From: Mesodorylaimus sp. YZB2_4
Taxonomy: Eukaryota > Nematoda > Enoplea > Dorylaimida > Dorylaimidae
NCBI GenBank assembly: GCA_030248295.1
Contig: JASANH010000389.1
Span: forward strand, 78,780 to 142,779
Direction: 5' to 3'
DNA: 64,000 nucleotides
Below, one piece after another: positions 36,114 to 49,356 of this stretch. A model generated the notes under the pieces. The model was given only the letters and a program-made list of their open reading frames with translations, did no database searches and was not told the DNA's origin. The position numbers and the translations under genes were made by a program. Every line of letters starts with the position of its first letter. Within the stretch, counting starts at the first letter, position 1.

Positions 36114-36171
36114 TTTGACTTGATTCGTTTTCTGGGAAAATGAACTGATACCTTCATCTCCAAGACCATTC

Positions 36172-36179
36172 CTTATATA
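36172..36179 (-). promoter_or_regulatory. TATA box of the cuticle collagen gene
   Basis: TATATAAG on the minus strand, 59 bp upstream of the collagen ATG at 36113. Spacing and orientation fit a core promoter for a short-leader transcript. Confidence 0.55.
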
Positions 36180-38477
36180 GGCAGGGACCGCCACACTCGT
36201 GATGCAACCAGTCACGGTTGGGTAAGATCAACAAAAGGCATCGGACAAGAATATCCGGTTTATTGGGGGGACAATACTTGATGGACGAAGGCCGACAAGA
36301 GCGATTACAACCAGTTTTATGACAGCGCCAACCAAAACACGCGTGACGAATATGGGGCGTTTATACTTATTTCGTAAGTGGAAGGTTGGACCACCTCGAA
36401 AGAATGTCGTAAAGAACGCACGACTAGGCAAATTAGGGCATGAAAAACGGGGAATCATGAAAACAACGAGTGAATCGGGATGGTTTACTCGATTCGGCCT
36501 GTCCAACGAACTGAAACGCGGTCAAGACCATGTGATCCTAATGGACAATAAGGAGGGTCTTAGGCATAGGACTGTTGTGCAGTGGAGTCCAGTACTGTGC
36601 ATGACACCGTTGCTCCAAGCTCGGATATTGCCGTTATACACAGTTTTTGCGCACAGTCAAAGTTGGCACAGAACTTATGCCGCACCCTGTAGATATGATA
36701 ATCTTTGTTGGAGCATTTACGCAATAAATACGAGCACAGGCGCGCCCATTTTGTGCGTGAGGATCATCCTGTTGCGCCATATTTTTGGGCGTGGTTACGG
36801 AGGACAAGAAGCTTTGTACCTTGCGCTGCCTGCTTAATTTTTTCATGCCTGAGTCAAAAGATGCAGCAGAATCTTTTCCAGTCCTTATTATTGGTGGATA
36901 TGCCATTTATAGCTATAATAAGTGATTGGGATGAGATAATACAGATACAGATACAGATACAGATTTATAGCTTACGAGAGCGTCAAATTCAAGTTACCGC
37001 GAGCATGAGCTCGCTTTCGTGGGTGGACAGATTGTATACATGACATATGCAAATCCAACTAGTTGGGAGGTGTATAAGGGAGTGTTTGCCCTCTTGGTTG
37101 GTGAGTGTGTGCCGTGTCACCTCGGGTGCGGGTGATAGTAAACTCTGTGCGCTCACTGTCCAAACAGTAGATTGACCAGTGATTATGCACAAAGCTAAAA
37201 ACCCAGAGCACCCAACCCACAACAGTCCTATGCCTAAGACCCTCGTTGCGACTCCGTGCTAAGGGTCGATTCCAACCGGCTTTAATCTAGGTCTATAAAA
37301 AGGCACATAAAAACTGAGGGGATTTACGATAGCCCAATAAAAGATACAAAGGTTCGACATATCTTTTTTTGACAACTCTAAAATTGTAATAAAAAAGTAT
37401 GTTCACCACTGATATAAATGGTGACAGCAATGCATCGCATCGGTTTTCATACCAGCCTCTTTCGCCACCAGTCTCTCAAACAATGGAATACAAAAAACCT
37501 GGCACAAACCCTGACTTCTGGTCTGCGCCTAATCTTAGGCTTAAAAAACCAAGCTGCATCTCTTTGTGCGTTATCCGACCAACTCTCATAAATAGCAAAA
37601 CTGCCTCCAGCCTTCTGGTCTCTGCGCCAACTGACTAACGTCAGCTCAAATTTGTTCTAATTTTCTCCTTTGCCAATTCCGAGCAACTTCCATTCTATTT
37701 TATTGCTCGGCAAATGACACTTCGGGGAAATTTACGAAATTGATTTTACCGACTAATCTTTCATAACGATCAGAAAGCCGGCTAAAAAAGTAAATCGCCT
37801 TTACTTTTCGTGCTCTCTAGGTGTCGGAATTCGCTGCTTCTCAAAAGCTCGAAACGATGTGACACGTTTTTTTGATTCGGCCAATGCTCATCGTGGCGCC
37901 TGGCAATGTGGCTAACTTTAGCTACTGTTACGATGAAGCAGTGTCTGCTATGATTGCTACCAGCGTCAGTCATGTCGAAGCAGTTTTGTGGAAACAGACC
38001 TGTGAAAAGCTTCTTGTCCATATTGCCTCTGACTGTGTGAATATCAGCTATAGATCGCGAGAATCCGAAAATTGGCGAAACATTATTTTGAAAGCATTCT
38101 GATATCAGAAAAATTTCCATAACGAACTCTATTAATTTTCTTTTGGCAGATTCAGCAATTTTATCTTTCGATTTAGACAAACGGAAGAAAACCTCAAAAA
38201 CGCAACCAATTCACGTGCAAGTCACGTGAAGATATCCACAAGAACCCATTCTAAACCAGAATACCTATCATAGTCGAGACGAATAACTGTGCCTGCGGGA
38301 TTTGGAGACTGCCCAAGATGGGCTTATTGCGGTAATTGCTTGGCTGTAGAACACATACTTCGTCTCGACCATCCTCTGCTCGGGCCTCCACTCATCGCGT
38401 GACGTATTCGTATGTGCCATAAGGCCTCATACTCCTCGTTCCTGAACCAGTCTGGTGCCAAGCTGTCAAGCTTTAAA
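36180..38477. other. Intergenic region between the collagen gene and channel A
   Basis: Includes an ATACAG microsatellite at about 36938-36966. Plus-strand ORFs at 37399-37638 (79 residues) and 37872-38102, and the overlapping minus frame 38180-37782, resemble nothing I know. I do not call them genes. Confidence 0.35.
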
Positions 38478-41151
38478 ATGAATGGAACCGATCACGATAA
38501 AATACTTCAAATATTTTTACAGCGTTTCGATAAAATCGAAGCGCGAATTTATTCAATGGAAGAACACCTGAGACCGTTTGGTCTACAACCAACATTGACC
38601 AGAGGTATGCCGTGTCAAGTGTGGCAGAAGCAGTGTGACAGGGTTTCTGTTTAGGCAGACTAGTGCACGAGCTTGCGGACAACGTGTCTTCCTTGGTCGG
38701 ATTGAGAGAAGCAATCACCTGGCGTCGAAGGTCAATCAAGTACACTTGGGCCACGTTATTGTGTCTGGGCCTCGTAGCTACCACATATTATATTTATAAT
38801 ACAACGAAGGAATATCTGGCCAATCCGACCGCCACAAATGTGAGTTATATCTGGAATATTTGTTTGGCTGTGCGTAAAGTGTGTATACCAGCCCGAGAGG
38901 GCGAACCCAATTCGGACCCAGGAGACGCTACAGGGCAATGGTATGTTGGAATCGCGAGTAATTTTGTCGTTTCAGTGTCTACAGTACAGGAAACATGGAC
39001 TAGCCCCGTGACGCTTTCTTGCTGTTTCACTTCCGCCAAAGACGAGGTATCGAGGGTGGGTCTTTATAGCTACAGAAAAATGTGTAATCCTGACTAGCAC
39101 GTAACGCTTTTGTCTCAAAGGACATGGAAAATGGGTTCCATAAAACCCAAGTGTAAATGCTAAAAAGCTGTTTGTACCATTGAACGAGCTAGTCTTAAAA
39201 CGAAATGGCAACTAGTTGGAACGGGATGATCACCCAGACGCATATAAAACTAGCGCGAAAGCGGAAGTCATCCAGACAACAGTCAAACTGATGAACTGGG
39301 TAAAAACTGATGCGAATTCTCTCGCTGGAGGTGATGTCGGTCTGATTAGCTTGAATGCTTTGACACTTGTGAATAGACCTAGTAGTTGGCATACAAAACG
39401 CGGCATACAAACAACGTCGGACTTTCGGCACCGGAGGTTTCTTTGATGAATTATATATTTGTATATATATCGATATTTATATTAATCGATATTAATCCCC
39501 CCTTTCCCGGGGGGACATTCCACCTTACTATTGGGGAACTTTTGCACCCCCCCGTACTGGGAAAGGGGTTCAATCCATCGCCCCCATACTGGCGAACTCG
39601 GATACCGTCATCAGATCTTCGATGACTGCTATCCTACCCGTGCTCAGTTAGTCGAGCCGGGCTAAACTCTGACACCTCTTATCGATTTATATTCGAAAAA
39701 GAGCGCCGCCACACATGGTATAATCGACCATGCATGAATGGAACCCAAATTCGAAACCCTGCTGATATTTAGCCACTCAACTACTTCTAGCCGGAGCTGA
39801 TTTCGTAGCTTCTTGTGTTTCCAGTTGCGCCCCGAGGAGGCAATCAGCGAGGGACATGCTGAACTCGAAAAGTTTCACCAGCCCAAGTTTCAGCTTTACA
39901 AAAGTTTTGTTTTAGGTGGAGTTGCAACGAAAGGCTGAGTATGAGTATCCTTCGCTGGTACTGTGCCCCGGCGCCTGGGTCGATACTGATAAGGCACTGT
40001 TCAAAGGTCTGTCACTGGATGCCCTCAAGTATTCCCTGGCATATCTGGACAACTACGCAGTGGACGACACAGTCAATATCAGCGAGGCCCGTGCCCAGTT
40101 TTACCGATTCTATGACACAAATAACTACACCTGTCTTCTCGAATACTACCGTGATATGGCCATTGACCTGACACCAGCCAATTCAATCCTTGCTTTCGCC
40201 ATGAGCGCTTCATCCTCGTACCTGTGCACTGGCTGCGTCGATGTTTCGCCAGTCGAAAAAGTCATCGTGGAAGATTCGCTGTGTTACGCATTTTCGTTGA
40301 AAGCAGCTGACGCAAAGCACTTTCGAACTTGGTCTACAGCCCCTGAAGTATACATAAAAATACAGGATTTGACACGTGGCGTAGTCAAGGTGTCTCCGAA
40401 TTGGAAGGCTTATTTAATGGGCGATAAACATTTGACGCAGCCTAATTTCCCGTCCATAACTGTGGAGCCTTTTTCAGTCACTACCCTAAAAACCAGCGCC
40501 CAGAGATTCGTCACGTTGGGTGTAAACGGTTTGCAATGCTTGGAATCACGTCTCGTAGAGGCTAATTATTCAGCCGAAAGATGCATTGTCAAATGCTTGC
40601 ACAAAATATTCAACCAAGCATTCAACTGCAGCGTTTTTACGTATTCTGCAAACGATGATTTCAGATCACATTTGCATTATTGCAACTATTTTGAAAATCT
40701 TCCTGGAACGAACAGAAATTTCTTAGATTTTTTTGCAGAAAATGAAACTGATCTGATCGGATCGAAAGAAGGCGAAAATTGTATTAAAATATGCCCTCAC
40801 ACTTGTGACAGAACTATTTACATATCAACATTCGATTCAAAATTTACAATAAATTTGGACACGTACAACATTACTGGCTTTGCCCGCAGCCGCAACATGT
40901 CATTCGTTGCGGTCAATTTGGACAACACAGCCATATCACAAGGCGGCATTCTTACATTGACTGAAGTGAGCACCTTCTCATTCAGCACACTGGTTAGCAA
41001 TGTTGGCGGCACGTTGGGCCTGTTCGTAGGCGGAACCATACTGACCATATTCCAGGTGGTGTTGTTCTTGGTCAACTATGCACTGGATATGAAGGAACAG
41101 AAGAGACGCAAAGAGAGACAGACGGTTGGCCGCCACGCGTCAGTGATATAA
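38478..41151 (+). CDS. DEG/ENaC-like channel, tandem paralogue A
   Basis: Exons 38478-38604, 38655-38839 and 39916-41151 (phases 1 and 0) encode 515 residues. Residues 1-42 form a charged, heptad-like helix. SSLVGL (54-59) sits where the family has the S-x-HG gating motif, followed by TM1 (about 73-90) and YPSLVLCPGAWVD, matching the post-TM1 FPxVTiC block. The ectodomain has an LCYAF block, N-glycosylation sites and Cys pairs (CIVKCLHK, YCNYF, CPHTCDR). TM2 contains NVGGTLGLFVGGTILTIFQ at about 466-484. Compared with ASIC/ENaC this reads HG to VG, pore-mouth Asp to Asn, G-x-S filter to GGT, and TM2 Glu to Gln. Ligand or gating mode is unknown. First of three same-strand copies. The 1,076-nt second intron is much longer than in copy B. 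Confidence 0.82.
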
Positions 41152-43213
41152 TGTACTGTGGTGTTTTCAAAGAAGACGCAAGCATGGCTGTACATTTAGT
41201 CAGACGTATGATCTTGTACAGAAAATCAATTTTTAGTCAGATTCACCAGTGTGGGTGCAGAACTTCAAAGGGACCACGCCCAGGGGTAGTAATCCATGGG
41301 GATATAAGTAAGTATTGAAGGTGCAATACACTGGCAGAAACAGCTGTAACCTAGCATAGCAGGCGGTGAAGAGAATGTCGGCGGGAAAAAGAAAGAAAGG
41401 CAAGGCTCGCGACTATACCTGCGGCTGAAACATCAACCTGAGGGACTGACGTTTTCCAACCAAGGGAGATCGGGTACTCTCTTCATGTGGCCATGGCCCA
41501 CCAGGCGCCGTGGTTACACAGTAACAGCAGTCTCGACTATCGGCGTCAAAGCCAGGTAAGGCACCATAAGGCTAACGGGTATCACACTTCACCATGCAAC
41601 CCGGAGAGGCTACCATGCAGAGTACTGTACAATATCATTATATGAATAGTGCTTGAGATAGTCAGGTGTGCGAAGTTGAATGAAGGCAGCTCAATTGAAA
41701 TAACGCAAGCCGTTCGCAAAGAGTGCATCCTTGATAAGGTTTGAAATATCGTAGGGTCTAATGATCGGCACTATCCCGCCTGGCCCATGTAGCCGGTCAC
41801 TGACTTCCGCCTGGCCGGCAAGTACATCAGTGACCTAAGGGCGATGGCCGACAGTTTCGCCTGGCCGAAAAAGGAATAGTACCAAATTAGTACCGCGCTC
41901 TGACGCTTGAGCAAGCTTTAGAGCACATTAATATCACATATTTGTCAAGAAACAAAAGCGAATAAATCAAATACGCGGAGGCCCCTACCCTAGGAAATTA
42001 GCGGCCGCGGTGGTGAAGTGATTCGTCATGTCTCTCCGTATTGCTTGGGAACGAGTGGCTGGACTCGTCCGGGTTCGATCCCCGGTGATGGAGGTCGAAA
42101 CCATAAACCCTCGACAGAAGCCAAACGAGGAGAGAGTCTCGGCTGTCGAACACGGACAGAGGTTACAACCCACCCGCCATTGTCCGAGGAAGCCGGTGTG
42201 CAGGTCCAGGATGCCCTCGCGTGGAGGTGCATAGGGGCAACTCGCTTAGGCGCGCAGTCTTGCTTAGAAGTTTTGGCTGCTGGCTGGCTTTAGGCAAAAA
42301 GGGGCTTCGGCCCCACAAATATTTTTCGTAAAAAACTATTCTAGAAGACTGACGACATACAGTGGCTCAAAAAAGCATTAGCCTTCATCAATAACGGCAT
42401 CATGCCTTCTTTGATCGGTATCATATCGTGGCCTAAAGAATATGCGCTTTGCACCAGCATATCAGCAAATCAGCATTGATTCTGACATATTGCCGTCTCG
42501 AGGTCGAGCCAACTCTCCTCGCTGATGAATGATCAAATCTGACCAGGTGAAGCATTGTCATGTATACTGTTGCGGCTAATGTGAGAAACTGTGCAGTTTC
42601 TGTAAATCGTTAATTTGCTTTCATGGCTAGCCTTCAGGAAGGTTGGTTATACGAGGACCAGGTAGACTAACACACTCGGCCAGGAGATGCACAATCTAAT
42701 AATCGAGTTAAAATAGCTTTTGACTCCTTTACATGGCAACTGAACATTAGGTCATGTTGCTTCTCATACTGTAACTGTACGAATACTATAACTGTTCATA
42801 TTGCTTTTTTGAATCCATTTTGCCGTTCTTCGCAGCCTGCACTCTGACTTCTTGGTACCGATGCGTCACCCATCGCCTCCGTCTTATCCAACTCCTTCCC
42901 ACAATAACATCAAATCATGTGTTTCTCTCGATGAGGCGTAGATCAAAGCAACATAAACTTATATCCTCTTTCTCATATATGTTACAGTGAAAACAGGAAA
43001 GTGAGAATGACACATTCTTTTCCCTCCCCGCCGCTACTGCCTCCGGGCTATTAGGCACACAGACGTAGAACTAAATAAACGAGATGCCGATACTAAAAAT
43101 GTGATATATACACCCGTAGATTCGGAAAGTTTCGGTCTGAGTTCTACTTTTCTTCATCGTACATACTGTTGACAGTGCGCGTTGAACTTTTATTCGGTTT
43201 ATCCGCTGAGGGA
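41152..43213. other. Intergenic region between channels A and B
   Basis: Holds a tRNA-derived SINE (about 42002-42310, head with B-box GGTTCGATCCCCGG at 42074-42087, tail core CCCACCCGCCATTGTCCGAG) and decayed repeat sequence before it. No gene seen. Confidence 0.45.
42002..42310 (+). repeat. tRNA-derived SINE (family 2), best-preserved copy
   Basis: Starts GCGGCCGCGGTGGTGAAGTG (A-box-like), followed by the B-box GGTTCGATCCCCGG and a body containing CACCCGCCATTGTCCGAGGA. That body block is shared in opposite orientation with 22815-23105 and 46750-46920. Ends near GGGGCTTCGGCCCC. Confidence 0.6.
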
Positions 43214-44843
43214 ATGGACAAAACGGACTTTACCACGGAGACTGTGAAGAATTTTCAATATTATAAGACTTTGGAAACCAGATTGTTTTTACTAGAAGAA
43301 CAATTTCGATCACTCGGATCACAGCAGCCGACAAAACGTAAGATATCAGGCATTTGGCTCAATAATTGCTGCAAATCGTGTAAATTTTAGACAAAGCTGC
43401 TTTTGATCTGGTGAACAATGTGTCAGGTATGGTGGGCCTGAAAGAAGTAGTGACTAGTCGATACATGACCATAAGGATAACGTGGGGCATACTGTTCTGT
43501 CTCGGTCTTCTGGCCACAGCCTATTACATATTTGCTACTACGCAGGAATACCTCGCAAATCCGACTGCTACAAATGTAAGATTGTGATGGAGTTTTGAAG
43601 CGCAGTTTTCTCAACTCTTCGATTCCAGGTTGAACTACAGAGGCAATCGGAATATATCTACCCGTCACTGGTCCTGTGTCCTGGTTCCTGGGTCGACACC
43701 GAAAAGGCCCTTGCAAAAGGGTTAACCAAAGACGCCCTTAAGTACGGCCTGGCTTATCTCGACCGATTTATGGTTGACGGTAGCGTCAATGTGAGCAAGG
43801 CGAAGAGAGATTTTGAAAAATTCTTTACTTCTCATAATTATTCAAGTCTCCTGGATTTCTACAAAGACGTGGCCCTCGACATCGAACCATCGCCAGGGCA
43901 AGGTGAACTGAGTGCTATGTCCACCTCCGGGTATTTTTGTGTTGGGTGCAACGAAAGCACGTCGGTCGAGAAAGTCATCGTCAGAGACCTGATGTGCTAT
44001 GCATTCTCTCTGAAGGCAGCTAGCACACGCAATTTTCGAATGTGGGACGCGGCAGCCCCACAAATTTTGGTCCAAACACAAGAGAAGTCTGATGGGGTTG
44101 GCGGAGTGACTTCGAATTGGAGAGCATATCTAATGCATGACAAGCACATCCTGCAGCCCAATTATCCATACCTGTCGTTGGAAACCTTTTCCGTCACCAC
44201 TCTTAAAACAGCAGTTCAGCATTTTTTGCTGCTGGATGACGATAATTCGAGATGTTTGAGCCAAGCCGAAGTACCCGCCAATTATACTGCTGAAAAGTGC
44301 ACACTCAATTGTTTGCACCAGTTGTTTCAAAAAACTTACAATTGTAGCGCTTTTTTCTATTCTGCTTACGACAAAGCTACCGCCCTTTCTGATTACTGCA
44401 ATCATTTTGAACAGAAGCTTCCTGGAGCGAATATATCATTTTCGGATTACATCGATAATGAAGAAGTGGCCTTGACGGAGTCAAAGGGTGGCACGGAATG
44501 CGTTGACCAGTGTCCATACCCGTGTCACAGAACCCTCTTCACTTCCACTTTGGATTCTAGATTTACCATAATGCTAGACGCGTCCAATTTCACCAGCAAT
44601 GCGCGTAAGCAAAACTTGTCAGTCATTGTAGTCGCCGTGGACAACACGGCCATATCTCAAGGCGGTATTGTAACATTGACAGAAATGTCAACATTTAGTT
44701 TTAGCACTTTGGTCAGCAATGTTGGCGGCACATTAGGTTTATTTGTTGGTGGAACAGTATTGACACTCTTCCAATTAATTTTATGGTTCGTTGAATACAT
44801 GCTAAATGCCAGCGAAACTAGGAAAGTCAGGACATCGACATGA
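43214..44843 (+). CDS. DEG/ENaC-like channel, tandem paralogue B
   Basis: Exons 43214-43337, 43391-43575 and 43629-44843 encode 507 residues and are the most compact of the three copies (introns of 53 nt). The exon structure is the same as in A and C, including the 185-nt second exon. An N-terminal charged helix (LETRLFLLEEQFRSLG), then SGMVGLKE at the HG position, TM1 (TWGILFCLGLLATAYYIF) and YPSLVLCPGSWVD follow. The ectodomain includes LMCYAFSLKA, CTLNCLHQLF, CPYPCHRT and sequons. TM2 reads SNVGGTLGLFVGGTVLTLFQ, with the same four signature changes as A. AATAAA at 44945-44950 is a plausible polyadenylation signal about 100 bp after the stop. Confidence 0.82.
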
Positions 44844-45474
44844 TTTGGTGATTTGTAATGCGTAGAATGTATCCATGTCATGTTGTGGACTATTGTTCAG
44901 GATTACGAATAATTTCGCCAGGTGACCGACCAGTAAAGAGTCTAAATAAATACTTTAACTCCCATGCAGGCACTGCATGCACATTTCATGTCACAGCTGG
45001 TGTGGGTCATCGTCTATCCAAATCGAAAGGTTTTTTACATGGCTTGTGGAATCACTGTGGAAATAAGGGGTTTTGTGTGCTGCTTTGCTTCTTGGCAGCA
45101 GAATTATCAATGCAGTGGAGGGCTCACAATAAACTCCATACTCGACGCCTTACTGCAGTACTGTGCTACAGTATGTATGTATGTATACTGTGCGCGTGCT
45201 ACATGATCCATGTGAACGTTCCACTGACGATGAGAGGTCCACCTAAGAGAACACAGAGCATACATACGTCCTAAGAATATAGAGAGACAATAAAACCGAA
45301 CTAAATGTCTAGAAAACATTTCTAAACCATCGTATGAGCCCATGAAATATCACGAGGCACATTCTCACATTACTCCGGGATACTGGGAAACTCTTGGCCA
45401 CGTGCACATTCCTTATCAATGTTCCAGTAATTCTTCAGAAAATAATACTGTACTCGAAGCATTATCCATACGTA

Positions 45475-45896
45475 CCGTATTTCCTCGAAATTCTCCCCGG
45501 ACAGAAATTTTTTCAAATGGGTCCGAGACGGGGGGGGGGGGGGAGAATAAAACTCAAACATTTTCCCGATGCCATAATAGAAAGATAGACAACAAATACC
45601 GCTAACTTCGTTTATTTCAATACTTCTCGTCCCGTATTCATGCTAATCATAGCCGAATTCAATCAATATGCACGATATCTTCGTCTTCAACCTCGTCTTC
45701 ATCATCTGACTCTTCAAGGAAAATATTTTTATCACGTCAACACTCATATCATTCACATTTTTCACACCTGATGATGCTGTGCGGCAATTCAAATTCGTCC
45801 CCGGGGGAGGATTTGCAGAGGGGGGAGAATTAGGGTTCAATCGGGGTCTAGACGGGGGAGAATAACCAGAGGGGGTAGGATTTCGAGGAAATATGG
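45475..45896. mobile_element. MITE with CCGTATTTCCTCGAAAT ends and TA target duplication
   Basis: The left terminus CCGTATTTCCTCGAAAT (45475) is mirrored by ATTTCGAGGAAATATGG (ending 45896), each flanked by TA. Size about 422 bp. The TA duplication suggests a Tc1/mariner-type non-autonomous element. Confidence 0.6.
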
Positions 45897-46749
45897 TATG
45901 TGCTTGGTATTTCGATGAAATGGTCCTTCACTAAATATTCGCTACCATCTCCCCGAAATTCAAAGTATGGATAACGAACATTTGGATAGTAAGCGAGGCC
46001 TTGACAAAACTAATAGAACTGAATTTCTTGCAGTGATCGATGTAGAGAATCCCATTTCTGTCAGGGCCAGAGCTCTCCCAGTTCATAAAGCTTGCTCCAG
46101 TTGTTAAGAATTGATCGCTCAGCAATCATTGGAATTTGCACAACTTCCTGTAATTACAAGTGCGATAAATTTTTTCAAATGGTCAGATTTACTGTAAAAA
46201 ATGGTTCGCCTACAGTGGACTGTTGCTGTAAAATTAAATGGACATTTTTTAGGGGTCAGTCTTATAGGTTCTATCCATAGCCCAGTACTCCAATGGGATT
46301 CGAATGGCCGCAACGTGCGCTGTTAGGAAAGCTCTGCTAAGGCCACAAGCTGCTGTCAATCCACGAACTGTAAGGCTAAATGGGTGGTATTAATGAGGAC
46401 GAACCGCCCGGGCCGAGGGAGGGTCTGCCTCTCACGCCGGGGCGCAACGGGCGATCACCGCGGGCCAAACAAAACCCCCCCCCCGCAAAAAAAACGAACG
46501 CAGTTCGGCGCAACCATGCTCTCTCACAGCTTTACTTGGCACTAAATGTTCCAAATTCAGGCAGCTTATAGACACAAGCGGGAAGGAGTGAGTCAGGTAG
46601 ATGGGAAAGGCTCCTACTCGCGCCGCTATTCTTTTACTCCCTGGAATCTGCTCATACGCCGTGACCCATGCTGATCGTGAGCGTGCATACGAGTGTAACT
46701 TTTACTCTGCGGCTTTTTCTGGGCTTCAGCCCGCTTTGCCTATAGCAGT

Positions 46750-46920
46750 CAATCCGTCTGTGCTGGGACAGAGCAGTGCCCCTCTGTGCGTATCCAGTAG
46801 GAGCACCCGACATGCGAGCATCCTGGACCAGAGCCCGACTTCCTCGGACGGTGGCGGGCGGGCTGTGAGCCCTGTCGGTGTTCTACAGTCGAGACTCAAA
46901 TGCGTTGACCAATGACTCAA
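46750..46920 (-). repeat. tRNA-derived SINE (family 2) fragment
   Basis: Contains CCCGACTTCCTCGGACGGTG, the reverse of the SINE core at 42170, and the AGCACCCGACATGCGAGCAT block related to 22930-22960. Confidence 0.45.
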
Positions 46921-49356
46921 GTTTTGGTTCCAATGGTCCACGGGGGGGGGGGGGGTTTGGACTGGCTGTCGGTCTCCATCGGATATGAATGCTTGCTGCA
47001 CCATGGTTAAGTGGCTCGTTGGACTTCCGCTGTCAGCCTACCAACGTCCTCTTCCGCGATTGGCTTCTTGTCGAAATACTTGCTGGCGCTCTTCTTCTTT
47101 GAAGCGATACTGTAGGTTCCGCCGTCAATGATGAACAATCAATATACGTAGTACTCGATGGAAAATTTTCCGACCTAAAAGTCCTTGTTAAGCTTTTTGC
47201 CCCAATTTTCGCTTCTTCCTCTACCTTTGAATTCTTCTGATAGAGACTATGTACTTGCACTTCGCCACTTCAAGCAGCCAGTACGAAGCGTACACCAATA
47301 AGTCAACAACTGTCCTTCTTTCCCCTCATCTACACACTGCCGACAGATACGCTTCCAACCACCACTCATCGCTGGCTCACATTTGCATTCTTGGCGTCTA
47401 ACCTCCTGTGGTCCTGCTGGCGACCCTCTTACATATTCTCGCGCATCTTTCTCTCCTCGTGGCTTTGTCGGCCCTATACTAGGAAAAACTTGAGATCATC
47501 GAGGACAATAAGGAATTCGCATTTTATGAAAATTATGGATTATTATTCCGAGGCGATCATCACATCGTAAGGGACCAGTGTCGGAACCCTCGCTCTATCA
47601 CGGGTGTATACCGCATATTCACATTGTGGCCTAAGTGCTGGTTACGCAACAGCATTTCAAATAAAACAGCTTGATTATCACCGCTTATCGTTAGTATCGC
47701 GTGCTAAGAATAAGCCAAGAATAATGTTTCTCTGGTATTTCGTTTGCTTCTTTTCTAAGATAGCTTGTACCGCAAATCACCATGTTTCCTTCCTCACCTA
47801 TATTTCAGTGTCGGTCTTTTTTAAGGCCCATATAGGAGCCCCTGGGGCAACAAAGAGAGTTCCTGGGAAGCCTAAACTTTCATCAAACCAGCCTGAATTT
47901 ATCAGGTGTTGGATGCCAGTTGATGTATCTTGAGCACAGAGGGAGAATATTACAGCCATTAAACTAATTTGAACTAACCAGAATAAATCAGGTCTTTTTT
48001 AATAATTCTGAGTGTAAGCACATAGGCCTCTGCGGGCACCTGATTCAGTTCGTTGCTGCCTAGCCCACCTACAATAAAACAGCCTCCTCGATCCCCAGCT
48101 CCATCTTCAGTGACATCAGTTTCATAGCTCGGCACCCCAGGGGGACGTTGCCGAGTTATGAAGCTGATTACCCATAAGTTATATGTGACAAGCGGCAATT
48201 GAGGCTGCAGGTTCAATACTATTAGTCATATGCGACTGACCTGTGTCATTATCTGCTCTCTTCGAGCACTCTCCCTGGCGCAAGAAATGAAAACTATGCT
48301 TACCGACGCGAAGCGAGAACAACTACGGTAACTAAGAGGCAGGTGTTCAAGAATGAAAAACGGTACTGAAATGTCAATGCAATGGATCACATCAATAAAT
48401 ATTGAATGACGATCAACAAACCTCGCCAAGTGTTTGCCTAGTGTGGCCACCTGATGTCAAAGTATTCAAACGCCGTCCATTGGTTGTCATCGGGCTCATA
48501 TTGCGGCCATAAAAGACACACCCGATTGCCAGAGGAGACGGAAGCATTTGAACTGATCGGACGTTTTCTTTTAAAAAATTACAAATGAATCATAAAATGC
48601 TTTTCCCCCACCCTAAGAAAATTTTTTTGCGAAGAGAAGCTGATAGAAAAAACCAGCATTATACTGTAGCTTTATTGCTACAGTGCCAGTGAATATGTCA
48701 CTCGGGCAGGGTCGGTAGCTGTATCCGTAGCTTAGCTTTTGCGAGTGTCCGACTTCTGTCACTTCACAGCCGCTTTCTTTTTTTCGATTTCCCTCATTTA
48801 TGCACTACCAACGGTATTTCATGGAACATTAATCTTTCTGTTGAACACATGTTCACGTTGTAGTGATATCAGATACCAGTCTCTAGCACAGTACCTAACC
48901 TATTTTCTTTCTATATTCATCCGGTTCATCCTGTTCGATGTCTCCTGCCAGTTCGTATTTGCGCCACCACCGAAAATGGATGTTGTTGCTCTCTTGTCTT
49001 TTTGGCCTTTGACGTATATGTACATTCGGATCAAGCGGAAAAGCCCAATGTGAACATGGACACGTGTGTGGTTGCTGTGGGGCGAAACTAAGAATGTTTT
49101 TATGTGATGGTCTCCGTGTGCTGATGCATGATGCGTGATTATGGCGCAGTAGGCGGGCTGGCGTAGGATATTTAGATAGGTCTGCTCAGCAATAATATGC
49201 AGTACAGCAGAGTAGGGTGAGTGGAATATTTAGTACCTACCTTTGCCCGCTCCCACGGACCTGTTTTGGCAGTTGTTTCGTCGTGGCATATTCGACTAGT
49301 CTCTTCATGTGTTCTGACTTGGAAGACGACTATTTCTGGTTTGGATTTTAGGACCA

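Larger units (their letters stand above)
44960..49340. other. Intergenic region between channels B and C, mobile elements only
   Basis: Contains a TA-flanked MITE at 45475-45896, a diverged SINE-like piece at 46410-46475, a family 2 SINE at about 46750-46920 (minus), and homopolymer G runs. ORFs such as 48739-49053 are hydrophobic by composition and are not supported as genes. Confidence 0.45.

Noticed and set aside
42002..42095. True tRNA gene with B-box GGTTCGATCCCCGG
   Set aside because: No acceptor-stem pairing or anticodon arm could be made out; the sequence continues into a SINE body.
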